64,000 bases of DNA, taken from NCBI GenBank assembly GCA_027625915.1, contig JANTQA010000029.1, positions 9,424,001-9,488,000 of the forward strand, written 5' to 3'. Within the stretch, counting starts at the first letter, position 1; each line of letters starts with the position of its first letter. Positions 10,855-23,800 of this stretch are shown one piece after another. Origin of the DNA: Anaeramoeba flamelloides. Its lineage: Eukaryota > Metamonada > Anaeramoebidae. Below the pieces are notes generated by a model. It did not search any database and was not told where the DNA came from. It saw only the letters and a list, made by a program, of their open reading frames with translations. A program made the position numbers and the translations under genes.

Positions 10855-11230
10855 TCTTTTAAACAAATATTTTCTTTTTGAGATCAAACCAGAAAGATCA
10901 TCTTTCCAGAAAGACTTGTTCTAAATATAAAAGAAAAAAAAAATTCCACCAAAGTCTATTTTGCAAGATTGGTTTTCTATATGTTCTTAGTTTGTGCGAA
11001 TACAAACTATTTTGTTTCTTTAAATTTCTCGCCCCATTCATATTTATTATTTTACCAAAATCAATTTTTTTACAAATTTGTTTTCAAAATTCTTTTTTTA
11101 AATTTTTTTATCAAACAAAGCCAAAACAAAAATTATTAGTACAAAAATTAAAAAGGATTGAATTTTTGAAATCAAAAAAAGGACGATAAAAGATTCAACG
11201 TTAAAAAAAGATTAACTGTTGAAAAATGAA
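10855..11230 (+). repeat. Partial copy of the 49.4 kb TIR element
   Basis: Shares with 49640-50000 and 52300-52680 the phrases AAACAAATATTTTCTTTT, TTTCTCGCCCCATT and ACAAATTTGTTTTCAAAATT, in the same order and strand. The open frame at 10878-11189 is an accident of this repeat. Confidence 0.7.
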
Positions 11231-11596
11231 AATAGCTATTTAATTTTTAATAGAAAAATCAATTATTGATATTTTTTATTGATTTCTTTCTTTTTTTTAA
11301 AATAGAATATTGTTTTACCTTCTGGTATGGATCAGTTTTAATAAATTTCGAATAATTAATAATTATAAGATAAATAAATAATATTTTTTTTCATTTAATG
11401 CACTATACACATAAATTAAACTATCAAAAAAGCAATATCCTAATTAGGAAAAAATGAGAATATACAAAGTCTATCAATATACCAAGAGTTAAGTTAAATG
11501 ATCTTGTTATTGGCCAAAGTGATAGTAAATATCCTATGGGGGGGGGTAGAAGTTTTATTCTTTTCAGAAAACACCGCTACAAGGAAAATTTAAACT

Positions 11597-12240
11597 CTGA
11601 AAAATAAAGTTAGCTAAAACTACACATTTGATTTCAGTTATACAAATTTTATAAATTATTTTTTCAAAGTTATGATAATTTTATGTAATTAAGAAAAGAT
11701 TTTTATTAAACTAATTAAGATTTAAATACTCTCCCTTTTCAAAATTACCAACTTTTGAAAAAAAACCCATTTTGCGGGTATTTTGATTTTTTATTGAAAT
11801 TAGTTACAATGAATGAACTTTTGATTGAACATTAAGATTGAAACAGAATAAATGTTAAAACAATTTGCAGAAAAAAACAGGGAGTAAATATATTATAAAC
11901 CCAAACTTGAAATAAAAATAAAATGATTAAAAATATTCCAAAAACAGAAAATAATCATAATTTAAATTTAATTTGGCGATATCTTTTGAAAAAAATATTT
12001 GATTTTATATCAAAATTGAAAAATATGATTCTTTTTTGACTATTAAAAAAATAGATTAAAATAATCTCTCGACGAACTAAAATAATAATTTCAAAAATTT
12101 AACAATTAAAAATGAAAAAAATATTACCGAAAATATTCATTTTTTGCAATCCCCATTAATTTCAATAAAGTTTAAATTATTTTCAAAATTATTATTTATA
12201 ATAATGTTTATTATATTGGTGTATTTCAAAAAAACAAAAT
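11597..12240 (+). repeat. About 640-bp dispersed repeat, copy 1
   Basis: The reverse complement of this block is found at about 22570-23225. Landmarks are GGCGATATCTTTTGAAAAAA, TACTCTCCCTTTTCAAAATT and AATATTCCAAAAACAGAAAA. Divergence is moderate with small indels. No coding capacity; no terminal repeats recognised. Confidence 0.75.
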
Positions 12241-13637
12241 TTAGAGATTTTTTTTTGAAAAAAAATCCCGAGCTATGTTTTTTGTTTTATAAAAGTAATT
12301 TAAAAAAATAAAAAAGAGGATAGTTAATTAATTGTGGTTTGGAAAAAAATATTTATAGTGAATAATTGAGAAAATATAATAATTCATTTTAATAACCCCC
12401 CCCCAAAAAAAAAAAAACAGTTTTTTTATATTTATTCAAAATTAAAAAAAAAATACAAATTTTTTATTAAGGTATCAAACTGAATTTAAATTGATAATCT
12501 ATTGAAGCAATTTATTAGTTTACCTTTTTTACCTTTTTGGAAAGTTTAATTTTCTTAAAATGATTATAAAGCAAAATTTTGAGAAATTTTTTATTAATGT
12601 AAAGTATCAAATTATCAGTAATATCTTAAAACCTTATTACAAGTATAAAAACAAAAAATCTCCATTTTTTTTTTATGTAATTTATTTTCTTTTCAATCCT
12701 TTTTCAAAAACACTATGAGAAAAAGATTACATGAAATGTAAAAATCATTAATATTCAAGCCTAGCCAAATACTCAGTTCAAAACTATAACTTGAAAGTAA
12801 TCCAAAAAAGTTGATTTAAAAAAATAAATTCAAAAAAAATACTATTTTTTTTGCTTTCATACTGACACTGGGGCTTTAACATGATCCTTTAAAAACCAGA
12901 ATTTAAATTTAAAATAATAAATAAATAAAAATAATTGATTATTAATACACTATTAAACTTTCGTAAGTGTTCATAATTTAGTTCAATTTTTTTTTAAATT
13001 TTTTTTATGTTATTTAATTTATTTTTATAAAATGAAAAATTAATGACAAAATAATAATAAACCATCAGGTTAATATCTACTCAAAAGACACATTCTATAA
13101 AATTCTACAAAGGAACTAAAAGATTTTTATAAAAAACTAAAAACACCTTTTTTTGAAACAAAATAATATAGGTTCTCTTAAGAAATCTTAGGGATAATTA
13201 TAAAATATAACAATATTTTGCTTCTTTTACATTGTATTTTTTGTTAAAATTGAAAGTTATAGGTATCTAAGTCATGCCCCGAATGGGATATAATACAGAT
13301 TACACACCCAAAACTTAAATAATTAACCTTATATTTTTGCAAAGATAAAATTTTTTTGAAAGGTACACAAAAATAAATAAAGAGAAAACAAACATGTAAA
13401 GAAATTAAAAAACTCAAAATTTATTCAGAGAAAAAAGCTTTGGATCTCAAAAAAAAAAAAAAATAAGAATAAAATAAGGAATCAAAAACGAAAAAATTTA
13501 AAAGTAAAAATAATTATTTTATTTAATAGATTGGATTTAATATCTTGTTTTTTTTAAAAAAAAGTCATTTTATATTTCCATAATCTAATTTAAATAAAAA
13601 TGAAAGATTATTTCTAAAATTCATAAATTTAAAATGT

Positions 13638-16600
13638 TTAATTATCAGATGTTTTTCTTTTTGATGGTCGATATTCTCCAACAATAAATTGATGATTTTT
13701 TTCATATGGTTTCAAACCAATTTTTTCTTTTGGTATTAATCCTTCCTTTTGGAGCTTTTGTGTTTCACCAGCAAAGATAATTTCTGGGTCGAGTGTTGAA
13801 TCAATACAACTTGCCTTAATTGAAATTAAGAAATTTCCTCCGGCTTTTAAAAAGTTATGGCAATTAAGTGCAATGATACGTGCTTGATCCTTTTTAGTAA
13901 TTTAATTATTATTATTTTTGATTATTTGTAAATAAAAAAAAAAAAAAGAAAATTATAAAGGGAAAAATTAGATTGATTAAAAAAAAAAGATATTAGTTTG
14001 TAAAAATAATTCAAAATATTTTGTTATTTTAATTTGACAACAAATATAATTTTTAAACATTGACATGAATCATTTTGGATTTTAATGTTATTCTGATAAT
14101 TGGATATTTAATTAAAAAATATATTTTATTTGAAAAAGGCAAAATTTAATTTCTGATGAAATTCGATTAATTCCCGAAGAGAAAATTTTGAATTTTTTAT
14201 AAAGTTGATTATTTTTTGTTTAGTTTTTTTATTATTTTAAAAAGGGATTTTTAAACTTTATAAAAAATATTTCATTATTAAAAACAAACTTTTTGTTAAA
14301 AATGATGATAAATTAAATATTTTTTTCAAAAAGAATAAATGTAAAAGGAATGAATAATTTGGATTCTAAAAAAAAATTTAAAATCCCTTTGAAGAATTCT
14401 AGATAATTCTTGAAAATTTGCATCTAGAAATATTATTTTGTATGATCTTGTAAAAATTTGAGGTTGATATAAAAATTTTTGATTTTTAAAAGTTGTTTTC
14501 AAAATAATTAAGGAATTTCATCATAATTTTTAAAATTTTAATTAGAATATTACATTCAATTTTAGAGTTCTTTTAATTCATTTTTAGAAGTTATTGATCT
14601 TAAATTAAGTTATATTTAGCTTTCTAAATATTCGGTTCTATTTTAAGGGATTTTTATTTTAATCAATTTTCATTAAAATAAAAAAAAGTAATAGATACAG
14701 CGGTTTCAACTCAGGCATGAATCGGCAACTTCTCATTCAACTTTTGGAAACCATTGAAAATCATCTCAAATAATTTTAAAGGATTTGAAATAATTTGAAA
14801 TTATTTGAGATGGTTTTCAATGGTTTCCAAAAGTTGAATGAGAAGTTGCCGATTCATGCCTGAGTTGAAACGGCTGTAATAATTAATTTTAAAAATATTT
14901 ATTGTTATATATTTTTCTCAAAGTACCCAAGGATATTGAATAAATAAAAACCCCTTTAACATTTTTTTCAAAAATGTGCCACTTGATTTTGATTTATAAC
15001 AATTAATTGTGAAAATATACTAATTTAAATAAAATTCTTTTGAGTCAATCGATTTTTTATCAAATAACTAAAAAAGGTTTCAGAAGTAAATTGAAATAAC
15101 AAAATAAATAAATAAAATGAAAAGAAAATAAAAATATTTACAGGTTGTGCAACATCAGCAAAAACAGTGTCAACCATATCAACAAGCATTCTATATTTAT
15201 GAGGATGTCGTGCATCTTTTTAATTTTAAAAAGAAAAAGAAAAAAATTTTAAAAATTTAAAAAAGAAAAGAAATATTATGAAATTTATTAATTCGAAAGT
15301 TTCAAAGTAAAATAATAATAAAAGAGGTAATCATTTTTAGCAAATTCAAATAGAGATATTTTCGGAAATGATTAAAAATTTCATGATTTGAACTTTTTAA
15401 AAACCTTTTTGTGGACATCATTTAAAACTTAAAGTTATCACTTTTTTTAAAGTAATCTTTGGTCAATTTAACAAAATGTTAAATAAAAAAAATTTTCAAA
15501 ATTAATTATAAACAATAGATAAACTTTTACAGAACGAATTTCAGAACGTAATAAAAAATATTTTGCCACACGTTTTTAAAACTACTTTTATGTTATTGGA
15601 AGATATTTAAAAACTGAAAGTTCTTGAATTTAATTTTTGTTAAAAAGATCAAAATCTTCATTTTTAAGATTTAATTTTTCCAAGATCTTTTCACCTCTTT
15701 CGTTAATCAATTGTCTTTGGTCCTTTTTGTTTATTAGATGTTCAAGACTGGTGTTTGAATTACAAATGAAAATAAATTTTCACTTCATCATCATTTACTT
15801 TAATTTATCAGGATAAATTCAAAAAAATGTTATAAACTGTTGAGGTTCAATTTTCATTCATTTTTGTAAATTTTTTAACTCGCTTTGAAGAAAGAATTTT
15901 ATTGGTTTAGGTGCAAAGAATCTTGTCGAATTTGTTGATTTTAGTGTTCTTAATAATGGAATGTTTTGAAAGTAGAATTATCAAATTTGAAAAATGGAAT
16001 TTGATTTACAAATTTTATTGATTTTCATTTTTTAGAATATATTAGCGAAATTCAAAGTTAAATACTTTGAAATTGGAGATCTCTTCATTTGAATTTGTCT
16101 TTTTTAATGTTTGTCTTTTTTATTGAATTATTTTCGAAAATTGACAATTCAATTCACGAAATATTATTGAAAAATTGAATAAAAGAAAATGAAATGAGAA
16201 TTGATTCCATTTCGTAGTCAAATTATATTATGAGTAATTTGTAAATTTTGAAACCAAATGCTTTGTAAATGAAAAAATTGTTTCGTTTACTTTGTGGTTT
16301 TGGAATAAATTGAAGTTTTTGTAAAAAAAAGTATGGTTAGAAAAAAATAAAAGAATTAAAAAAAAAAAAAAAAAAAAACAAACCTTCAACAATTGGTACA
16401 ATATTAGTTCTAGTTTTTGCTACTTGAATAAGATCTCTTCCACACCTTGGTGCAAATTCAACAGCATAAACAACACCTTCTTTTCCAACAATATCAGAAC
16501 AATGACTAACAGTTGTTCCTGAAGCAGCTCCTAAATATAATAGTTTTGTTCCTGGTTGGATCCAGATATTTTTGACACCACCTAAAAAAAGTAAGAGTAA

Positions 16601-17202
16601 AAAGAATTATAAAATTAAAAAAGAAAAAAACTTATTTTTAATTCTTTGAATGACTACAGAATTCAAATAAAAACAAAAACATTAAAAAAACAATTCTTAC
16701 ATAAAATTGCAGCACCAAGTTTTGATCTGTATGGATTCCAAACTCTGTATTCAATTTTCTCTTCTCCTTTTTCAACAACGATCTTTTTTTCACCATAGAC
16801 TTCTGATCCTTGAACAATATTTAATGTTAAGAGTGCATCGTCTTTGTTTGTTCTTGCAATATAAATTGCTTTGTGTCTATGTGGTTCAATTATTGCTCTT
16901 GAACCTCCTTGCATTCCTCCTTGACCTCTTTTTCTAAATCCGCCTCTTCCGCCTCTTCCACCTCTTCCGCCTCTTCCGCCTCTTCCGCCTCTTCCACCTC
17001 TACCACCACCTCTTCCTCCAAAACTTCTTCCACCGCCTCTTCCGCCAAAACTTCTTCCACCACCTCTTCCACGACCTCTTCCTCCAAAACTTCTTCCACC
17101 GCCTCTTTCACCGCCTCTTCCTCCAAAACTTCTTCCACCGCCTCTTCCACCACCTCTTCCACCGCCTCTTCCACCATCAAAACTTCTACGACGATATGAC
17201 AT
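13638..17202 (-). CDS. FBL: Fibrillarin, C/D snoRNP rRNA 2'-O-methyltransferase
   Basis: Four exons on the minus strand: 17202-16701, 16581-16384, 15215-15142 and 13889-13638, giving 341 residues. Introns are 119, 1168 and 1252 bp, with donors GTAAGA, GTTTGT and GTAAAT and TAG or AAG acceptors. Residues about 9-95 are a glycine/arginine-rich (GAR) domain with repeated GGRGG and RSFGG units; the methyltransferase domain follows. I see [30 protein letters not shown], the SAM-binding [13 protein letters not shown] (about 182-194) and FADVAQPDQAR. The K-D-K-H catalytic tetrad maps to K161, D254, K283 and H324. In the nucleolus fibrillarin methylates rRNA riboses guided by C/D box snoRNAs and also methylates a glutamine of histone H2A (family knowledge). 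I start at ATG 17202; the codon six bases upstream is TTG. The last intron carries a palindromic MITE. Confidence 0.96.
14698..14876. mobile_element. TA-flanked palindromic MITE inside fibrillarin intron 3
   Basis: A 179-bp near-perfect palindrome. Arms begin CAGCGGTTTCAACTCAGGCA and continue for about 80 bp with only a few mismatches near the tip. TA flanks both ends (14696-14697 and 14877-14878). The almost perfect arms imply a young insertion, or strong constraint on the hairpin. The ends resemble Tc1/mariner-type termini; no transposase is present. Confidence 0.88.
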
Positions 17203-20200
17203 ATTCAATTAAATAAAAACCAATGTGAAAAAAATAAAAAGCAAAAATATCTTTTTTAAATTTAAAAAAAATTACGTATTTGGAAAATCATTTTTTTCTT
17301 TTTCAATTTGAATATTGAACCAAATAACTTTCAATTATATTTGTAAATGCATTTTTATTGTGATTGGATTAATTTCTAAAATTTAAAGTTTCATCAAAAA
17401 ATGAGACTTTGACTGAGACATGACAGTAAAAAATATAGACCTTTGATTAAACTTTAAATTTTTATGTTACTAAAATGGCATCCATTAACTATTAAATTTT
17501 TACATTTATTCAAAATCTTGTTGTTTGCTTTACCCAATCCAATACTGTTGACAATATTATCTATGCCGAAGACTTGGTAAACTGTTGATTCAAAATTAAA
17601 AGCCGAGCTTCTCTTTTTTTATATTACCCATACTTTATAAGATCAACGAAACTGGCAACAAACAAAAATTTAATCCGGTGTTGGATTATTATAAATGTTC
17701 TCTTATTAAGAAACTTTCAAAAAGAACAATCAAATTTAAGGTACATGTAACTCTTATTTATTTATTTTCCTCAAAGGTAATAGAGTAATTATTTACATAA
17801 GGGTACAATTAAACCCGATTATAGAAACTCCCTTTATCAACTTTAGAGAAATGAATTATCATTTTTAAAAGAAATTCATTTTTCCCCAATTATATTTTGA
17901 GTCACAAAATTTCTGATCCTTTTTTATTATATTTTTGGATCTAATTAGAAAAAGAAATATTTTCAAAACATTTATATTTTGAAGAAATCTCACTTTTAGT
18001 AATTTCTGAGATTCTGTATTAGCAAATAACCTTGAAGTTTTTACCTTATTTTGAAAAATACAAGAAAAATAAATCAAATATTAGATCTTTGAAGATCTAG
18101 AAAAGATTGATCATCTATTTTATTCACAAATATTTTTTACATTTCTTTGAATATAAAAGATTAGACAATATTCTTTTTCAAATGCCCAGGGGATAAACAA
18201 GGAACTATTAGTATTAAAATCAGTTATTTGATAATATCTATTAATTTTTTTTTATTAGTATTATTTATTTGAATTCATTTTATTTGCTTGAAAATCTTTA
18301 AAAAATAGAGAAATAAGCGTAAAGTCGTTTTCTATATTTAATCTTTGTGTGATTAATAACCTACTGAAAAAATTAAAATTTTGTGAGTTAATTATTGATT
18401 ATAAATAATCAAACTAAAAAGTATTTCTTTAGATTATAAGTTGAAATTTCCAGGCTTTCAAAAAGTGTTTTGGAAGAATTTTGAATTTGGTTGTTTTGGT
18501 TTTTTTTTCTCGTATATTTTCATTTAATAAAGAAAAAACTGATTTGAATTGTTCCTGAAATTAAAAAATTATATTTTTTCAAGTACCAAAATAATTATTG
18601 TCATTTTTTTTTTTTTGAAATTAAGTATATTTATTAATCTTGTTAATTCATAACCCAGTGACTTGATTTTTGAAGTATATTTTAGTACACTCCCTTTACA
18701 CACAAAAATATTTCTTCCCTATTTCAAAGAAAATATTTTTTTTGTAATAATTCAGAAATATGTTGGATTTTGAACTTTTCAAAAATTAGAAAAATGGATC
18801 AAACTTTTAAAAACAATAATTTGTTTCTGAAAATATTTTGTTAAGTAATGTTGATTTTGTAGTTAATCAGGTTTGAACTTCATTTTTCAATTTCAAGATA
18901 ATTATTTTTTTTTTTTTGCATTTGCTATTAAATTTACTTGGGGATTTTTTTAGTTTACTAATCGCTTAAAAAAAATTATCAAAAAATAGAAAAAAGAATA
19001 TATCAAATATATATATATATATATATCAAAAGTAAAAATTTTCTGAATAAATTGCAGTTGAGATTTTTATGTATATTATATTTAACAATTAAAGCCCTGA
19101 CTAAATAAGATATTATTACTAGAAAATTGATAACAAATCTCATTTTTAATTAAAAATTGTCAGAATATTACAAGGAATTATTCCTCAAAATTGACTTTAA
19201 TCCTAGGGTATAAAATCAATTTGATTTAGATTTTACATTGAAGAAGAAAAAAAAATACTGGTTTTTTATTGGAAAAAGGATTATATTTCACAAACACTGG
19301 TATTTTGAACTAGTATAATGGAAATCATAAATAATCCAAAAAAAAATTAAGCTCAATTCTTTATCAGAATATTGATTCCGGTGATTTTAAAATTGTGTTC
19401 ATCAAGGAAAAAACTTTAAAATAATGGAATTTAATCAATTTTTCATTTTCAATTTCTTTTTATCTTTATTCAATCGTCCCGAATTTTACCCCCCAAAAAA
19501 AAAAAAAAAAAAAAAAAAAGATAAAAAAAGAATATGTGATTTGAAATTATATTATATCCCGTTTAAAAACTTTATATTTATTCAAAAAAACATGAAAAAT
19601 TCAGAAATCATTTTTGGGTATATGTAAGAAGTAATAACATTGAAAAGTAAATCTTGGATAAAAATAAAACTATAATTAACATTTGTCCGTTGACTATTCA
19701 CGTATATATACAAGATAATTAACAGTCCAAAATTTCAAATACACAAGGCTTTTATATTTATACTTGTTAAATTTACAACTTTTTTTTTTTTAACTTCCCT
19801 AGCGAAGAAAAAAAGTTGTATTGAGGGAATAAAAATTGTAAATTTATGTATAAGTAAACTTTCATTTAATTCAACTTTGAAAGGTGATTTGTGTAATAAA
19901 TTTATGTTTTTATTCTATTTTGTTATATTTTGTATTTTTAATTATTTTGGTTTTTTTTCGGTTATTTAAATTCGGTTAGTTTCACTTTTCAGACACAAAC
20001 TTTCAACGAAAATCAAAGGACAAAAAAATCTCAAATTCAGGCACTTTTTTTGGAAATTTTTTTTTAAACAAATTATTTTATTGTAATTTGAATTTTAGTT
20101 TCTTAATTTGGTATTTTCATTGTGCCTCAATTTTTGCTGAAATTTGTATCTTAAAAGTGGAATTGACTCTAAAACCAAAAACGAAAATTTCTATGTACAA

Positions 20201-20840
20201 CACAAAATTCATATTTTTTTAATAGAATTTTTTGTCAAAGAGATCCTGGGAGTTTTTAATTGTTATTTGAATTTTGTTAATCAAAAGAAGGGCTATTTCA
20301 CAATTTCCCTTTTCTGTATTCAAGCCACAACTTGGGTATGGAGCAAATCCAACAAAAACGTCTCTACCCCAAAGTATTTTTTATCACAATTTTTGATTCA
20401 CATAGTTGTGGAAATTGAAAATAAGTAAATGAGAAAAAGATCTTTATGAAATCTTGTCAGAGTACATCTGTATGGCACTCCCTTAAAAAATTTAATCTTC
20501 TTTCAAAAAAATGATCTGTTACTTTAAAATCTTAGAACAAAAGGAATTTTTTTGGAAATGATCTTCCCAATCCCCTTACAAGCAAATCTTTAGGATTAGA
20601 ATGATCTTTTAAAGATTTCAACGAAGAATAAAAACAAAGTAAATAGGGATTGAAAGAATCACTAAATCTTCATTTTTCCTCAAAAGAATATTTCAAAATG
20701 TAACATTTCGAAAAGAATACAATTAAATCTATTTAAGGTTAAACCCAAAAAACTAAAACCTCATTCATCACTACTTTGTATAAATTGAATTCTCAAAAAT
20801 TTAATCATTTTTTTTGTTTTGAAACTTTTTGAAATTTAGA
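17203..20840. other. Intergenic region between divergent fibrillarin and dynamin genes
   Basis: This 3.6 kb must hold both promoters. A decayed MITE of the CAGTCAGTTCC family lies at 19974-20168. Between about 17400 and 17720 base composition is less AT-rich and contains a fragment that reads IIYAEDLVN on the plus strand, but no frame stays open. Open frames at 17865-18077 (minus), 19424-19627 and 20144-20428 (plus) match nothing I know, and the last begins inside the MITE. About 20430-20830 has several GATCTT phrases just upstream of dynamin. Confidence 0.5.
19974..20168. mobile_element. Decayed CAGTCAGTTCC-family MITE
   Basis: Left arm GGTTAGTTTCACTTTTCAG followed by ACAAACTTTCAACGAAA matches the intact copy at 5858-6055; the right arm ends TTAAAAGTGGAATTGACT. 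Both arms have many substitutions, so it is older than the 5.9 kb copy. Confidence 0.7.
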
Positions 20841-23800
20841 ATGGATTCACTGATTGTTGTTATTAACAAAATTCAAGACACTCTTGCGTCTGCAAAGATA
20901 ACCACTTTCGAGTTACCACAAATCATTGTAGTTGGTGAACAGTCATCTGGGAAAAGTTCTGTCTTGGAGTCTATCGTGAAAATGGATTTCCTACCACGCG
21001 GAAATAACATTGTTACACGTAGGCCACTAATATTGCAGCTGCATAAAATTCTTGATAATAAAAAAGAACAAAGAAAAAAAAGTAGTCAAAAAAAAAACGA
21101 AATTAGGCTTGGAACGGAAAGGCCTTGGGGTGAGTTTTTACACCAAAAAGGCAAAAAGTATTTCAACTTTGAGAAAATTAGACAGGAAATTCAAGATGAA
21201 ACTGATAGGATTGCAAAAGGAAAAGAAATATCATCAAAACCAATTCGTTTATCCGTAAGATTTTATTTTTTATTTTGTTTTCGTTACAGTCTCTTTTATT
21301 CTGTTTTGTTTTCTTTTTTTTTTTTATTGTCTATTATTTTCTTTTTGTTTTAATTTTTTTGAAACCCAAACCAAATCTTCTTTTTTTTCTTACAATTTTT
21401 ACAAGCCACAAATTTGTTTAAAATATGCTGTTTTGAGATCTCTGATTCTCCAAGATTTTTCTTTCTTAATTCCATTCGTGGTATTACTTTTTGATTTTGA
21501 ACAAAACAAACTCCAGGCTTATTGATGTTCGTCTTCAAGATCTTTGTGGCTTTTGTCATTTTCTAATTGATAAATGAAAATTTTTATTTCATGCTCTCAA
21601 ACTATTTTTTCATTATAATTGGACAAAAAATCCCAAGATATTTTGAAGATCATTTGATAACGAAAATTGTGAAGAATTTAACCGTTCTAGAAAAAAAGTG
21701 AAACGGGAAAAAAAGTGAAACACGTTTTTAATTAGTAACCTTATTAGAAACTGAAAGCGAAAAGTAAAATCAATGAATAGAAGAAACCAAATTAACTTCA
21801 AATAATAATTCATTAGATTATTTTAAATCAAATCAACAAAAATTATTTAAATCTCCTTGATTATCAAAATCGTAATGAGTTGTTTTGGAGATCTCAAAAA
21901 TATTCCATTTTTTGAACAAATTTTTAATAATTGATCAATCAAAGAAAACACCCGTCAAACCAAAAGATAATATTGAAAAAAACTGTTATTGTGCTTAATC
22001 CTCTATTTTGTCTTTAATCATTTATTTTTTCTTTTATTAATTGATCTTACATTTAATTTCCAGTAAGGTTTGATTAAGGTTACTAATTAAAAATTGTGTT
22101 GAACTTTTTTTCCATATTTTGCTTTTTTTTTTCAAAAAGATATGTATAAAAGAATTTATCTTTTCCTTTTTGAACATTTGAGATAAATTTTAATTTTTTT
22201 AAATTTGAACTTAAAAGTTCATTAAAAAATAAATTAAGACATAAAAAAGGTTTAAACGACCAAAAAAAAAATACATACCATTTGAATTTTTGTTGATCTT
22301 TCCAGTCAATTAGAATCTTATTCAAAAAGTGTACCAAAAAAGTTTTCAATAGAACGAAATAAAAGGTTTTATTGAAGTTTTTAATCTATTTTAAAGCAAA
22401 TTTTGAAAACTTTTTTTCCACACTTTTTGAAAATGACTTTAAATAGAGTTATTCTGGTATATTTATCAAAACAATTCCAAATCATACATACTTAGTATCA
22501 ACAAAAAATAACTTGTTATTTTCAATTGGTACTTAATTCGGAAAATTTTTTGAAAAAAAAAACCTACAATTTTTGTATTTTTGAAATACACCAATATAAT
22601 AAACATTATTATAAATAATAATTTTGAAAAAAAATTAAATGTTATTAGACATTAACGGGAATCGAAAAAAAAATGAAAATTTTCAATAATATTTTTTTCA
22701 TTTTTAATTGTAAAATTTTTGAAATTTTTAGTTTATTTTAGTGGAGAGACTATTTAATCTATTTTTTTAATAGTCAAAAAAGAATCATATTTTTTCAATT
22801 TCAAAATAAAATCAAATATTTTTTTCAAAAGATATCGCCAAATTAAATTGAAATTATGAATTTTTTTCTGTTTTTGGAATATTATTAATCATTTTATTTT
22901 TATTTCAAGTTTGGGCTTTTAATATATATTTACAATTGTTTTCTGCAAATTGTTTTAACATTTATTCTTTTTTCGATCTAAATGTTCAATATAAAGTTCA
23001 TTCGTTGTAGTAACTTATTGTAAAAAAACAAAATATCCTAAAAATAGATGTTTTTTTCAAAAGTTGGTAATTTTGAAAAGGGAGAGTATTCAAATCTTAA
23101 TTAGTTTAATAAAAATCTTTTCTTAATTACATAAAATTATCATAACTTTGAAAAAATAATTTATAAAATATGTAAAACTGAAATCCAATATGTAGATTTG
23201 ACTAACTTTAATTTTCAGAATTTATTTTTTTCTTGTAGTTTATGCTCTCCAAATTAATCTTAGAAACCCAATAGCGAGTGAAGTTAGTTATTTTTCGTTT
23301 TTACTTTGTAAAAAATAAGTACAATGTGAGATTATTGGGACAAACTGTGTAAAATAAGGTGGGTTATTTGTCGAGATTCAACATATTGACGAAGAAAATC
23401 ATGGAAAATGGAATAAAAGTCAATCCTGCTTGTTTTTCTTCTTGTGTGAATTCGGAACATCTTTTTTTAGAAACATTGATGAATCTTCCTGTATTTTTTT
23501 GTGTTGGGCTTGTTCTTAATTCTAAAAGTTTTTTCTGTGATGAATATAACTCCTTTATATTTCTTCTATTTGACAAATAATTCTTATTTTGTTCTTCGCC
23601 TTTCAAAAGATCTGTTTCTTTATGCTAACTTTTTTTTAAAAATTTTGAAATTAAATTATTTTTTAAATTTTTGGAAAAATAAAAATTTTTTAATTTGATT
23701 AAAGTTGGAAAAAAATTAATCAAAATTTAACCAAAAATATGTTGTGTGCATTTTTTTTTTATTAAATTTGGCTTTCTTTCTTTGACTATTTTACTTCTTT

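Larger units (their letters stand above)
9876..13637. other. Intergenic region between fibrillarin and ATG13, filled with repeats
   Basis: This holds the ATG13 promoter side (both flanking genes are on the minus strand) and three repeat units: a TIR element at 10313-10789, a partial copy of the 49.4 kb element at 10855-11230 and a 640-bp repeat at 11597-12240 whose inverted partner lies in the dynamin intron. A G tract sits at about 11538 and a C tract at about 12398. From about 12250 to 13637 I see only AT-rich DNA with no open frame of note. Confidence 0.6.

Noticed and set aside
15530-16000. Possible C/D box snoRNA in a fibrillarin intron (TGATGA-like box on the minus strand near 15790)
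   Set aside because: No CTGA D box at a suitable distance and no terminal stem; boxes this short occur by chance.
16890-17199. Long open frames in both strands over the fibrillarin GAR domain ([10 protein letters not shown] and SSASSTSS types)
   Set aside because: They are frame shadows of the GGA/AGA-rich codons of the GAR repeats; the fibrillarin frame is the only one that splices into a known protein.
17540-17600. IIYAEDLVN on the plus strand, similar to a reverse transcriptase motif C
   Set aside because: Only nine residues, followed by a stop, with no motif A or B upstream.
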